DNA from: Albugo candida
Lineage: Eukaryota; Oomycota; Peronosporomycetes; Albuginales
Direction of reading: 5' to 3'
Assembly (NCBI GenBank): GCA_040437565.1
Contig: JBDOQK010000064.1
Span: 62,001-126,000 of the forward strand
DNA length: 64,000 nucleotides
A program made the position numbers and the translations under genes. The notes under the pieces are model-generated. The model did not search any database and was not told where the DNA came from. It was given only the letters and a program-made list of their open reading frames with translations. This document shows, piece after piece, positions 50,510-63,100 of the stretch (the first letter of the stretch is position 1; the number at the start of each line of letters is the position of its first letter).

Positions 50510-53500
50510 TCAATTTTTGGTCCGATTTGCCAATTTCGGTATTTTCTCTCGAGTATCCACAACGCCGTTTGGGAAACCCCGCTCCTTTACGTGTGCGCCC
50601 AAACTCATTTTCTCGAGTTTGGGAAGCGCTTTTCTCATTTTTGCATCCTCCATGACAGTCTGACGTGAAGCAATGGAATAGACCTGTGAATGTGTCGGTG
50701 ACACACTTGAAAAGCGATCCAGCAGAGCTTTCTTCATATCGTTATCCTGCAAGAGCTTGTACGATCCCGTCACAATGTCAGGCTTCAAGACCCGGGGACG
50801 GATTCCCGCGCCCTCTTTACCCGAAACTATACCGCGAATATGTCCATTGTCCGAGTCTGAGGCGCTACTGGCCAGCGGTCGAAGTTTCAGATCGGTACGT
50901 CCGTCAATTTCTCGAGAATCGCCCACATTGAAGTCGATCTCGAGCATTGTCTGCAGGCTACCGGCATCTATGACGGTCACAGTCCAATCCGGAGGGTCTG
51001 TGGGCTGTAGTAGTACGCCTTCTGTGTAATGTGAGAGTTTCTGCGGCTCTTTTGTTTCGACGGCTTCTTGTAGTCGGGGAGCTACAATTTCATGTAAGGC
51101 GATTTCAATAGACCCGAGTTGTTGTATGTGCTGATGCGTGTCCCCGAGAGCCGAAATGGCTGATACGATTCCTTCCTGCAGGACGGAATACGAGTCTTCC
51201 TCGCTATTGCCCTGTATCAGTAGCCGCTGTAGTGTCAAGGAGCAAGCGTGACGCTTAAGTAGACTTAGAGGCGGAATTGTGCCTAACCGAAGCAAGTTTT
51301 TGACTCCATGCCGCCTTAGAATTTCAAGGTGACACTCGGGGATGTCACAGAGGTTGTGTAGCGCTATGACAACGTGTTCCTGGGTCTCAAGGCTCGATGA
51401 GTTTGACAGAGCTAATAAAAGCCCAATACACATCAACTGGGCTGAGAAGCGTTCGTTTCGTATTTCGACATAGTTATCGCTTTGTGTATCTCTGCTCGGT
51501 CGTGATAGATTTCGAGTCAGGATGGAGCAATAGAGCGCAAAGGCTTCCCCTTTGATGTCCAAAATATCTTCAAATGGCGACCTGGGTCCTCCTGTTGTCG
51601 CCAGGGACACGATAGTATCCAGGACGTTATCTCGAAGCATCGCACCTTGGCAGATTTCACACTCGCTCAGCTTTGCCATTGCATAAAGAATGCGTACGAG
51701 GATACTGCTTGGAAGCACCTCACCTTCATCCGAGGTCGATTCGACCTTTATAGCGCTTTTGGCGATCGAATATAGGATGCGAATGATACCGTCGTGAACG
51801 AGGCGTTCTTGTATCAATCCTTCTGTAGCGTCCATCTGAGCGAGATCACAAACCAATTCGGCTGCCACTCGCAATGTATCGACTTTGTATGCCATTGCCG
51901 GAAGCGTTAGTAAGGCTGCGAGAGTAAGCACACCTCCACATTCAATAAAACGCTGCTGATTTACTGAGGAGAATAGAAGGAGATTGCGGAGTACAAAAAC
52001 GCAAGCTCCAGCCGTACCAACGCACGAGGCCTTTGACTGCTGCAAAGTGAAGTTTAAAATCTCACACATGTTCGCCATTCCATTGTCATTGCCCTGGAAT
52101 TCACCTTTCGTCATAATTGTTAGCGCCGAGACATAGCCGCTTAAATGTGCAAGTGACTTGGCAGCGTATTCTCGGGTGAGGTCATCACCCAGCTGCAATA
52201 AGTACACGAGAGTTGGCACTACTGCATTGGCTTTCCGAAGGAGAACAGACACCAAGTCTAAAGACTGATCCGTGTGAGACATTGTGATGTTGTAATATGC
52301 GTTGGCAACGTACGAAGCGCCTACAGCGTCCTGCACGTCAGATAGACTCTGCAGCAGCAAAAGAATACCATCATGGACAATACGCGTGGAGAAGCCTGGC
52401 CAGGATGCAAAGTTTCGAAGTATCCCACAGAGCTGCCGTTTATCGGATGCCGTGAGCTGACAATTTTGCATCATAGCCGCTAAAGATTTGATCATTTCCA
52501 TCTCCACGAGTAATGTGGAGACAATATGTCTCCCTTCCGTGCGAGTGGCAAGCGTCAGATTATACAGAGCGCGAAGACTCAGTTGCCGTATCTCGGGGCT
52601 GCTTTGACTCGTGGAAAGCTTGAAAAGTGAAAAGAAGACTCCACGTCGGATCATCTCATTGTGTCTCGCCTCGTTTGCGAGTAAGTTAAATAGAGCCTTG
52701 GCTCCAACTTGCTTGATTAAAATGCCATTCACGCGTAAGAGAATCATCACGGTGAAGTCTTCAATCGTGTCCGCCAGCCAGATATCCCTGACACCGTCCG
52801 CTACGAATGCACTGGCAAGGTTACAGATGCATACAGACCCATACAGCTGAGCAGCAGGAAGTCCAGATCGAAGAATAGAGTTCAGAGTAGTCAAAATACT
52901 GGAACAGGCCATGCAGGTAGTGAGACCTTGTTGGGTGACACAAAGTCTTGCAAGAATCAGAGCACAATGCATGTTTGCAGCGTTGCGCAGATCACGCTCT
53001 TCCTTTGTGCATTGAGAAGTTTTCTTCACCACGTGACTTGCTATCAATACGACCGATGCAACTAAGCAAGCAAGCGTCGATTGATCCGACTGGGCTCGTG
53101 CTTCTTGAACTCTAGGATGTTTGAGCACTATCGGCTGTAGTTGATGCAGTAGTTTGACGGACATGTAATAAAATTCTTCAACCAAAGCGTTTTCATCTGT
53201 TCCTCGTTTACGAATATCCTTTGACGCAAGGCTAATAGCATGATGGAGTACTTCCACAAGGTCCTGCTCTAACAGCTGATGGCTGTTCTCTATGTCAATA
53301 GCAAGATTAGATAATGTCTGTAGACTCAGGAGCCACATGGAATACGTCTCAATCGCTTTTGTACTCTCCACTTGTCTCAATACGTTGACGAGAAAGAGCT
53401 CAACGTGTTCACTATACAAGACGGAATAGTTGTCAGGCTGGGCAGAAAGTTCATAAAAGAATTCGAGACAGTTGCCACACAGTGGAACGTTTCCAACATT

Positions 53501-56500
53501 CCGTAAAGCAAAACTGAGCATTGTCGGAACAGTTGCGAATGTTTGTCCAACTGTTCCACTTGATTGAGCAACTATTTCTATTCCATCATTTGTTTNNNNN
53601 NNNNNNNNNNNNNNNNNNNNNNNNNNNNNNNNNNNNNNNNNNNNNNNNNNNNNNNNNNNNNNNNNNNNNNNNNNNNNNNNNNNNNNNNNNNNNNNAATAT
53701 GTCTCCCTTCCGTGCGAGTGGCAAGCGTCAGATTATACAGAGCGCGAAGACTCAGTTGCCGTATCTCGGGGCTGCTTTGACTCGTGGAAAGCTTGAAAAG
53801 TGAAAAGAAGACTCCACGTCGGATCATCTCATTGTGTCTCGCCTCGTTTGCGAGTAAGTTAAATAGAGCCTTGGCTCCAACTTGCTTGATTAAAATGCCA
53901 TTCACGCGTAAGAGAATCATCACGGTGAAGTCTTCAATCGTGTCCGCCAGCCAGATATCCCTGACACCGTCCGCTACGAATGCACTGGCAAGGTTACAGA
54001 TGCATACAGACCCATACAGCTGAGCAGCAGGAAGTCCAGATCGAAGAATAGAGTTCAGAGTAGTCAAAATACTGGAACAGGCCATGCAGGTAGTGAGACC
54101 TTGTTGGGTGACACAAAGTCTTGCAAGAATCAGAGCACAATGCATGTTTGCAGCGTTGCGCAGATCACGCTCTTCCTTTGTGCATTGAGAAGTTTTCTTC
54201 ACCACGTGACTTGCTATCAATACGACCGATGCAACTAAGCAAGCAAGCGTCGATTGATCCGACTGGGCTCGTGCTTCTTGAACTCTAGGATGTTTGAGCA
54301 CTATCGGCTGTAGTTGATGCAGTAGTTTGACGGACATGTAATAAAATTCTTCAACCAAAGCGTTTTCATCTGTTCCTCGTTTACGAATATCCTTTGACGC
54401 AAGGCTAATAGCATGATGGAGTACTTCCACAAGGTCCTGCTCTAACAGCTGATGGCTGTTCTCTATGTCAATAGCAAGATTAGATAATGTCTGTAGACTC
54501 AGGAGCCACATGGAATACGTCTCAATCGCTTTTGTACTCTCCACTTGTCTCAATACGTTGACGAGAAAGAGCTCAACGTGTTCACTATACAAGACGGAAT
54601 AGTTGTCAGGCTGGGCAGAAAGTTCATAAAAGAATTCGAGACAGTTGCCACACAGTGGAACGTTTCCAACATTCCGTAAAGCAAAACTGAGCATTGTCGG
54701 AACAGTTGCGAATGTTTGTCCAACTGTTCCACTTGATTGAGCAACTATTTCTATTCCATCATTTGTTTGTCCCACTCTTGTAAGTTGCCCTCTAAGCGCT
54801 GCATCTTTTGCAATCAAAAGCATTGCATGAATACAGGCGCACTGGATTTCCATGTCTGTTCTTGACGATGACACCTTGCAGATCAATGAGAAGAAAGTCG
54901 GTATCACACCTTCTTGCACAACTTGATGGAAATTTTTGGTGCTGAGCATCAACTGACTGAGCGCCACAACGCAATCTAGCTTCAAAAGAAGCATTGCTTC
55001 CTGGTGTTTCAGAGTGTCATACCAATCGGCTGACTGTAGTGAGCGCAGTAGTAGAGACACACTTCCTGCATGTAATACGGGTTCTCGACAACGATCCTCC
55101 AAAGCGAGGTTCGCAAGACATATAAAGCAAAGCTTCTCGCTTTCGTGAAATTTCTCAAAATACTCTGAATCCTTCCGGTTAATCTGACTCAAGGCAGCGA
55201 TAATGTAATCAAGGACCCAATCTGTATCTGTGAGACGCGTCTTTAGTCGAGCATTGCCACAAAAATATGCTAAAGCCATCAAGCAATTCTTTTGAATTTC
55301 TTTCGCCGAACCCGGTCGTCCAGCCTTCAAGATGACATTTTCCTTGATCTCATTGCCTTCCGTATCATTTTGAAGGGACCGTAAAGGGTCTGAAAACTTT
55401 TTAAGTAGGGAGAAAGCCCCTTGTTTCACCATAACTTCCTGATTCCCTGTAAATGCTGACAGGTTGCACAACACGCAGCTCATGATGTATCGTACCTGCA
55501 AGCTTTCAGAGTCAGATAAGGAAGCAATCGATGTCATTGCCCCATCTTCAATCAACGTGGACCGTGTTGTCACGAGGATGGACAGATTCAAGAGGCCTTG
55601 TGCCAGATTAAGTTCTCGAGTCTCATCCGCTGGCAAACGATCGTCTGTACCAAGCGATTCGTCTTTTCCTCTTAGAAGCGTTGCCAAAGTGGATAACATA
55701 CTGTCACATGAAACTGCCCTAGGGATTTCGGCCAAATTGATCAAAGCATTCAGACAGGCTTGACGTACGTCACTAGAATTAGTGGACATGGTCATCATTT
55801 GCGACAAAACCAGAGCTCCTCCATCATGAACGACACGAGAATGATACAATTCGTCCGTTGTAAATCGTAAAAGCATTCTCGCACAGAAAGTTTTAATAAA
55901 AAACGGGAATTGTTGCGTGACGATATGAGACAGCTCGACGATCATCGTCACGATCCCTTCCTCTAGAAGCTTTGTGTAAATCTCTTTGTTTCTCGTGCAA
56001 GTCATATTAAACAAAGTTGCAGCCGTATACAAGCGAATGAAAGGATCCTCCATTTTGGACAGGATCGTTAGAGTTGATAATGCACCTTCGTGGAGTAATT
56101 GATTCTCTGAGCCATCAAGACACGACAAGCTATGCAATCCTTGCACACATTTCTGCTTGAGTTCCTTTGAAAGACTTCCAATCTGTTGACTTGTGAGCCC
56201 GGTTGTATTCAGCGGAGATACTGGTGCAAGAGTTGGGCAACTAGCACTTCCACGGAGCAAGTTGAATGCGCCATTTTCCTTTTCTATGTGCATCCCTTTA
56301 TCTTTCAACTCCTCCTCAACAAAGTTCTGAGCATTGTTTACAGGCTCCGTGATACTTTCGGACCTTTCATTGTGAGCTTGTAAAGTCTCCAAATTGGGCA
56401 TCCATTTAGACCTGTCAATGCGAGATAAATAGAGCATACCTTCGTCGTATGTGCCCCGCTGATAAAACAAGTCGGCCTTTCCTCCGACCCGTCTGTTCGT

Positions 56501-56977
56501 CTTCATCTCCTCTTGTTCTTTGTTGATTTCACCAAACACAATGGATAGATTCGGACAATCTTTCTTGTTCTCAATCACTTGCGGAGTATAGAGTTTCAGC
56601 GCATCAACTTCGGCTTGTGATCCTGAATTGCCGCTTCCCGTTAGCGACACCATCTTGGCTCTATACTTTGCATGAGCTTCCTGTCTCCGTTTCTTATTCA
56701 AAGTCTCATGCTTAATATGCTGCAACAAAGCTCGAACGAGATCTTCTTTCTCGGGATGATCTCGCCAGAATCCCCGTTGACGATGTAATTTCCAATGCTT
56801 TACCAGTTCCTTGAGCTCCTCAATCCGAATAGGAGAATTTTGCGGATCTCTATGACGTGGAAATAGATTGTGCTTGATCAAATGTGTTCGCAACCCATCA
56901 ATTTCTTGATCATGGCGCAACGCAGCTAACCGATTCTCCATATTGGTCGCGCATTTTGGTACATAAAGACGTTCCAT
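50510..56977 (-). CDS. Large armadillo-repeat protein (true length about 1,760 residues)
   Basis: A single-exon frame of 2,155 codons as assembled, of which 391 codons come from an overlap around a gap (see repeat entry). After collapse, about 1,764 residues. The N-terminal 120 residues are basic and helical (IEELKELVKHWKLHRQRGFW). The bulk is a solenoid of armadillo/HEAT helices with typical blocks such as LLNLSILVTTRSTLIEDGAM, ALFNLLANEARHNEMIRRGV and CNLASAFVADG. The C-terminal 250 residues are disordered. Large ARM proteins in flagellates are often axonemal or scaffold proteins, but no specific family could be fixed. ATG 56977 was chosen; 56983 is TTG. Confidence 0.82.
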   Translation of the reverse strand: MERLYVPKCATNMENRLAALRHDQEIDGLRTHLIKHNLFPRHRDPQNSPIRIEELKELVKHWKLHRQRGFWRDHPEKEDLVRALLQHIKHETLNKKRRQEAHAKYRAKMVSLTGSGNSGSQAEVDALKLYTPQVIENKKDCPNLSIVFGEINKEQEEMKTNRRVGGKADLFYQRGTYDEGMLYLSRIDRSKWMPNLETLQAHNERSESITEPVNNAQNFVEEELKDKGMHIEKENGAFNLLRGSASCPTLAPVSPLNTTGLTSQQIGSLSKELKQKCVQGLHSLSCLDGSENQLLHEGALSTLTILSKMEDPFIRLYTAATLFNMTCTRNKEIYTKLLEEGIVTMIVELSHIVTQQFPFFIKTFCARMLLRFTTDELYHSRVVHDGGALVLSQMMTMSTNSSDVRQACLNALINLAEIPRAVSCDSMLSTLATLLRGKDESLGTDDRLPADETRELNLAQGLLNLSILVTTRSTLIEDGAMTSIASLSDSESLQVRYIMSCVLCNLSAFTGNQEVMVKQGAFSLLKKFSDPLRSLQNDTEGNEIKENVILKAGRPGSAKEIQKNCLMALAYFCGNARLKTRLTDTDWVLDYIIAALSQINRKDSEYFEKFHESEKLCFICLANLALEDRCREPVLHAGSVSLLLRSLQSADWYDTLKHQEAMLLLKLDCVVALSQLMLSTKNFHQVVQEGVIPTFFSLICKVSSSRTDMEIQCACIHAMLLIAKDAALRGQLTRVGQTNDGIEIVAQSSGTVGQTFATVPTMLSFALRNVGNVPLCGNCLEFFYELSAQPDNYSVLYSEHVELFLVNVLRQVESTKAIETYSMWLLSLQTLSNLAIDIENSHQLLEQDLVEVLHHAISLASKDIRKRGTDENALVEEFYYMSVKLLHQLQPIVLKHPRVQEARAQSDQSTLACLVASVVLIASHVVKKTSQCTKEERDLRNAANMHCALILARLCVTQQGLTTCMACSSILTTLNSILRSGLPAAQLYGSVCICNLASAFVADGVRDIWLADTIEDFTVMILLRVNGILIKQVGAKALFNLLANEARHNEMIRRGVFFSLFKLSTSQSSPEIRQLSLRALYNLTLATRTEGRHIXXXXXXXXXXXXXXXXXXXXXXXXXXXXXXXXXXTNDGIEIVAQSSGTVGQTFATVPTMLSFALRNVGNVPLCGNCLEFFYELSAQPDNYSVLYSEHVELFLVNVLRQVESTKAIETYSMWLLSLQTLSNLAIDIENSHQLLEQDLVEVLHHAISLASKDIRKRGTDENALVEEFYYMSVKLLHQLQPIVLKHPRVQEARAQSDQSTLACLVASVVLIASHVVKKTSQCTKEERDLRNAANMHCALILARLCVTQQGLTTCMACSSILTTLNSILRSGLPAAQLYGSVCICNLASAFVADGVRDIWLADTIEDFTVMILLRVNGILIKQVGAKALFNLLANEARHNEMIRRGVFFSLFKLSTSQSSPEIRQLSLRALYNLTLATRTEGRHIVSTLLVEMEMIKSLAAMMQNCQLTASDKRQLCGILRNFASWPGFSTRIVHDGILLLLQSLSDVQDAVGASYVANAYYNITMSHTDQSLDLVSVLLRKANAVVPTLVYLLQLGDDLTREYAAKSLAHLSGYVSALTIMTKGEFQGNDNGMANMCEILNFTLQQSKASCVGTAGACVFVLRNLLLFSSVNQQRFIECGGVLTLAALLTLPAMAYKVDTLRVAAELVCDLAQMDATEGLIQERLVHDGIIRILYSIAKSAIKVESTSDEGEVLPSSILVRILYAMAKLSECEICQGAMLRDNVLDTIVSLATTGGPRSPFEDILDIKGEAFALYCSILTRNLSRPSRDTQSDNYVEIRNERFSAQLMCIGLLLALSNSSSLETQEHVVIALHNLCDIPECHLEILRRHGVKNLLRLGTIPPLSLLKRHACSLTLQRLLIQGNSEEDSYSVLQEGIVSAISALGDTHQHIQQLGSIEIALHEIVAPRLQEAVETKEPQKLSHYTEGVLLQPTDPPDWTVTVIDAGSLQTMLEIDFNVGDSREIDGRTDLKLRPLASSASDSDNGHIRGIVSGKEGAGIRPRVLKPDIVTGSYKLLQDNDMKKALLDRFSSVSPTHSQVYSIASRQTVMEDAKMRKALPKLEKMSLGAHVKERGFPNGVVDTREKIPKLANRTKN
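52523..54768. repeat. 100-N gap with 1,073-bp identical flanks (in-frame assembly overlap)
   Basis: Ns at 53596-53695. 52523-53595 reappears as 53696-54768 with no difference noticed. The offset of 1,173 bp is a multiple of three, so the frame stays open through the artefact and would yield a protein with 391 extra residues. Confidence 0.9.
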
Positions 56978-57174
56978 TGTCAAATGAGACGCTAATGGCG
57001 CCGCGGACCCGCGAACGCTTCCGTTTCAGTCTAAATTTGTCAAAAATTAATTGCAATACATACCAATTAATTTTTCAATATATTGCAATTAATTGTAAAT
57101 TACGCAGGACTTTGAAAAATACAATGTATACAAATTCCAAGTATAATTGACAGTTGTACATTTCGACCTCACCA
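56978..57174. other. Intergenic region
   Basis: 197 bp, AT-rich (near 57040-57110), between the ARM gene start and the USP stop on the same strand. Presumed promoter plus 3' UTR. Confidence 0.5.
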
Positions 57175-60100
57175 TCACGGCCGCGATGCAGAAATCGATG
57201 ATGGCAGGCTCTTGTCACTCTCCACAATGTAAAATATCTTATCGGACATTCGATAATTCCGTTTGTCGCCATCGTCGTACACGACAAAATGCTCATACGT
57301 TGCGTCATCGAATCGCTCGACTCGACCTTCATACCATTTGTCTTTGGCCCATTTCACGCGAACTCGTTTACCGACAAGTCTTTCGGGATTATCATCGCTG
57401 TCGTAAAAGTACTCCATCCGCATGGCCGGGTCAAGAACTCCTTCCAAACGCGGTAAAAGCCTCGAAATAGCTCGTTCCACGCTCTTCACGAGACCTCGAT
57501 TACTCACATTCACAGTGCTCCACGGAGACGTGCTATTTGGCTTGACCAATGTTGTTTGATGCTGTTGTAAGTATCCATTCGCTCCACGATGCCCACGCAG
57601 CCATTTCGTCATCCACAAACAGCTCGATCGATTCTCCCGTAGCCATCTCATAACACGAGAATGTCGTTTTGCCAGTCGTGTCAGCATATCGATCGCGATC
57701 TCAGTCGCGCGATAATAGCGCTGTTGGGATGCCAAGACAGCGATTAGTCTCGTCATTCCGTCTTGAATCCGTTCCGTAGCGAGAGAGTCTCTCACTTTAT
57801 ACATCACATTCATTGTCCGGAAATATGGCTTGATATCCTGATCGTCCTGCGTCTCCATGCCGTCCATGATCCGCTCCATGAAGCGTGAGGTCATTTGCCG
57901 GCTTTCCCAGCACAAATGCATCACAATTTGCTCCAACGGTTTGGTCTCACGGCCGTACTGAGTTGCATGCTGAATCAAAAGCACACACCAGCGATCTGTC
58001 TGTAGTAAAATATCTTTATCGGAAGATGAAACTTGCACGTGATCCTGCATGAGATTCGGAGGAAAGACGCGGACACTCGAATCCATCGCCGGAGGCTCAC
58101 AACACCGAAGTAATAAGGACAAAAGCTTGAGCAGAATCTCATTCAACGCCAAGCTTTTCGACATGTGTCGTGCTTTACTTTGCTCAAATTCCGATGCGAG
58201 AAGCACATGTGCATGCGATCCACCCGACAGAAGCGAAATAATCGCGCCAATTCCATTATTTACGACCACAAACATGCACTCATTCCGTCCAGCTGAGATG
58301 AAATGGAGCAGTAGCGTGAGGTAGTGTCGATGATATTCCACAGGAACGGTCAGAAGCCACGGCATTAGCTTCAGTAACGCGTATACAAACTCAAAAGACA
58401 GCGGGAGCTGAGCACTTGCTTCGCTTCGTTCCAATTGTATTTGCTCGCCTCCATTCTGATACAACGCGATGCCGTACGAAACCGAGCTCTTAAGACTCGG
58501 ATCCACCGACGGGAGAATCCGTGTAGCTGTCATAATCGCTTCTCTCAAAGCCACAAACATAAGCTCACGCACTTGGACGTTTGGATGCGCAATCAATAAC
58601 TCCAAGACGAGACGTTTATGCTCTAAAAGCGCCTTTAAAAACCATTCACAGCCTTCTGTTTCCTCGTAATAAAGCGCTTCTAAAACCGGACGCCATCCCA
58701 GCATTAACGTCACGTCGCCACTTTGATGTAATGTTCCAAATACAAATTTCGTGGCGACTTGAAGTGCTACGAATCGCGCTTCCACAGGCTCAAATCGGAA
58801 CGTTTGTGTCGTACTCTGAAGCAATGCATCAGACACTGGTGCGCCGGTTGTGTCCATAAGGCAATTCCGTAGCAGACGGAATGTAAACTGAAGATACGTT
58901 GTGTCCCAAATGTATTTTTTTAGCCAAAAAAGTTCATTTTCCGCTTGAATTTGCTGAGAAATCTTTAGAGGCAGCGCTTTCAAACTCATTCGACGGAGAT
59001 ATTCGATATTGGACCATCCCTTCCGACGTAATCGAACGCAAAACAGCGCGACATACGCGATGACACCGATCCTGCGTGGAAATAAAGCCGTCTCCGAGCC
59101 CACCGATCCGGATGTTCGCGTGTAAAACAGCATAAAACTGCTTCGTTTCTTGACACTTTGACTGTCCGAATTGCCAAAACATTCGTTCGCGAGCTGAGAC
59201 GCATCAAATGGACTCACTATTGTGTCATTAAACTCATACCATTGTTCCGATTCCTCGCGCAGAATCGAGTAATAATGCCCGGAATGTGCTGTTCCCATAT
59301 GAACGACCGTGCCGCGAAACTCATATTCCAAAGCTCCATGTACGTCCAACGTCGCTCGCTGGGCATTCTGTCCGTGCTTTGTGAATGGATACATGTCGAG
59401 AATCATGGGGAATTCCAGTCGATCATGCACTTTGATACGCATTCCTCGCTCTAAATCGTATTCGAATCGCTTCAAATGGATGATGAGAATCTCAGGAAGT
59501 CTGCAGATCGAAAGACGCTTCATCGTATCCAACGTCACATGCTCCTTCCGCTTATCTTCCCACGTGTATTCGACGACATCGCCTTCGAATAAACTCGTCA
59601 ATGCTTCCGTCAGCGTCTTTCGATCTCGCACAGGAACAGAGAGAAAGTGGAAAGGCTCCAAACGCTCACTATATCGATCCCCTTGCGCTACTAATTCATT
59701 ACTATACATTCCTCCAAAGAATCGATCGAGTAAGCGAGCTTCCATGCTATTTCTTCCGGTGCTTCCATGCAGCGATCCATTCATTTCCGCTTCCATTTGC
59801 TGGAAAAATAATGTCAGAAACTCACTGGCGTCCTGTTGTTCCATTACGTCGATACTCTCGCCGTCCCACGAATGCAACGCGTCGATAAACGCTTTCGGGC
59901 TGTAATACGGCTTTGCCAGTGATTGGAGATGCGCAAATAACGACTGGAGCTCTACTACGAGTCGTTTGGATCCTTTCTCGCTGCTTTCCAGGCACAACAC
60001 TGCTTTCCTGAATCGCGGCATCATGAAGAACGCCTGCATCGTTGCGTTCAAGTAGCACGTGCATCCCAAGTTCTTGAGACCGACGTATCGCGCATGCGGA

Positions 60101-63100
60101 TGCTCGGGCTTGGATTTCACTTTCTTCCGTCTCCATCGCGTCATCGTGCCTCGCGTATCGGTGAGTGTGTGTTGTGCATTGAGAAACGATAACACGCGCT
60201 GTAAGCCGATGGAATTCTCCAAACACATTTCCAATAACAAATCAAATGCCATTCCGCGCGCATTTTGTGTGCGGCATTTCGGTTCACGTGACCTATTGCC
60301 ACCAAAAGAGAACAAACACTGATGGAAAAGATCGGATGTGACACCGTTGTCGTCCAATGTCGCTGAGACGACTTCGCGGAGGCTTCGTCCACGATACGGA
60401 ACATCCCATCGACCCGCCAACATCGCGGGAATATGACGATATACCACCAGAATTGTGTGTAATAAAGCTTCCAGCATCGTGTCATTGTCATTGTGGTCGA
60501 AGGCCTCAGAAGGGATTTCCATCGATTTCAATCGCGAGAACAAACGCTCACACGCTGGAAGGAATGCGAATTCTTTGAGATTTGGGATTTTCTCAATCAG
60601 TATCGCATACACAGTGTAGTACTCGCGATATCGAATAGGACGGTCATACTCGCTGAGAATAGTGAGCATTTTCAAAGCGTAAAGAGCGTCTCGATGCTCC
60701 AACGACACCGACAGAATGAGTCTCGCAGCGTGTGTTCGTATGAAAACGTGTTTCGAGTCGAGAAACAGCTCCAACACCGTGTCCATCGCTACCTCTTTCG
60801 TGTGTTTGAGATACGCAGCCAGCAACGATATCATTCGCAGCGTTGCAAATACGCCCATCGATTCCGCGTACACATTGTCATAATCCGTCAATTTCGGTTC
60901 TGTGGACAAAAGCGCTTCCTCTAAAGGCGAATGAATGCTACTGGTGCGTCTTGGAGACTCTTCTGTTTCGTGTGTTGGAAACGATGAGAGAAGTGATGCC
61001 ACATGATCTGCGAATCGACCTTTTTCGTCCATAAAAGCTTCCTCCGCCATCACGAAATGCCGGAGAAGTTTACAAAGCTTTGAGACGCATAATAGTGTCA
61101 ATAGACTCGCTGTCGCGACACCCTTTGCATTCAGTCGAAGAAGGAACGTCTCTAAATGGCATCTTCCACCGAGTTTAAGGAACGAGATCGTCCATGCGTT
61201 CCTCTGTCCTTGTGATATCACTTGGACGCCAGTGTGTGTCTCCAGCTGTGAGAACTTGTCCTCGAGCGTATCGGATGCGTTATCGTTGTTCTCGAGCTTT
61301 TGAAATGCAAATACTTCGACCATTTCCAACTGATAAAGCAGCAGCGGTGGCGTCTCCACATCCAAAAGCGAATTCCAATCGAATTGTGTGGGAAACAATT
61401 CGATATTCCCATCGATTCCGAGTGAGTAATTCAGCGTATGCAAACGCTTTTCCATCGTCTCACACGGAGGTAATAGACTCAATACTTTCCACGCTTGCTC
61501 GCTGATGGAATCGTTGGAGAAGGATAAGAGTTTGAGAAGTAATTGCATCCACGACGACGTATGTAGGATGGTAGATTTCGCTGCCCAGACGTCTTTTTCC
61601 CACTCGGAACGACCCAAACCAGTCGATTGACGCGTGCGTTTGCCTGCATTCGCACTCACAATGTCACGCGTAAGAGGTCGAGTCGTATGTCCAGTCGTGT
61701 CGTACTCTGTGCGTCTCAGTACGATCGCTTGAATCACAGCTTTCTTCCCGTGTTCTCCAGCAACAGGGAACACGCGTGCAGCCTCCAAACTGCATTTATC
61801 GTGTCCCATAGCCGTCAATGTCGTTCCAAGCGCATTCACAAGCCGTATACGATCGCCAGAATGCGTCATATCAGCCGCAATTCGATCTCGAAGACTGGAA
61901 ACTAGCGTGCTTTTCCGGACGTGATACCTCCATGGCGCTGCTTCTCGGCCTTCCTGCGTCTTCACATGCACGTGAATCTCTTCGGTAGACGCATTCGAAT
62001 CGGTTGTTTGATCGGTTCCGTGAGCGGTACAATGCCAAAGGAATGTCGCGAGCATTCGTAACAATCGATCGATCGGACGAATCGGACGATCTTCCGCGTT
62101 CAAAGTCTCGCAACAGCGCTCCAAACGATTCATACAATTCTGCACAAACTCTTGCCATACTTCGCGTCGAACGAGTTTACTTCCCGTGTGTGTGTGAAGA
62201 TAAATGAGATACTTACAAGCCAGGACGCAAACATCATCGTCGATAGCGTTTTGAGCGACAGCAAACAGCGATTCCAAGCCTTGAAGGTCTAACGTCTCGA
62301 CCTGGAACGCTGTTTCCGTTCCACGTAAGCGCTTTGCATGAACGAGACGAAAAAGACGCTCAAAGACCCAAAATCCACACACTGAAATATCCAAAGACGA
62401 AAACCAAACATTCTCAACGTCCAAAGTCGAATTCGATGTGAGTTGGGCGTTGAGTGTGTGGAAAAAGTGAGAAATCGTGTCCGAGGAGAGAAATAAATCG
62501 TTGAATTCGGATGAGATGGACGACGGAAGCATGTGATACAGCCACGAGAGGAAGACTTGCTTCTCACTGGAGCGTATGAGATCCCAAATGCCCGAAATGG
62601 AGCTGAATTGGATGTTCTTAACACCGAGCTTTTGGATGAAATAGCCCAAGTACCAAAGTCGTATGTGGAACGCGACGTCCACGTACNNNNNNNNNNNNNN
62701 NNNNNNNNNNNNNNNNNNNNNNNNNNNNNNNNNNNNNNNNNNNNNNNNNNNNNNNNNNNNNNNNNNNNNNNNNNNNNNNNNNNNNNGACTTGCTTCTCAC
62801 TGGAGCGTATGAGATCCCAAATGCCCGAAATGGAGCTGAATTGGATGTTCTTGACACCGAGGTTTTGGATGAAATAGCCCAAGTACCAAAGTCGTATGTG
62901 GAACGCGACGTCCACGTACTCGGCCGCCGCTATGAATCGCTCCAATTCTTTCCAAACAGCATCCATCAATCCACTTTTCTTCATCAGAAATCCTGCGACA
63001 ACATTCGATTCCGTGTCGCGAGAATGCACCGAAATCGATGAGAAAGTCTGTGGATCGTTCGGTTTTGATGTCTGTGCGATGACAATTGCGTACAGACGTT

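Noticed and set aside
52523-54768. Apparent internal tandem duplication in the ARM protein
   Set aside because: The copies are identical and separated by exactly 100 N, as at ten other gaps; an assembly overlap is more likely.
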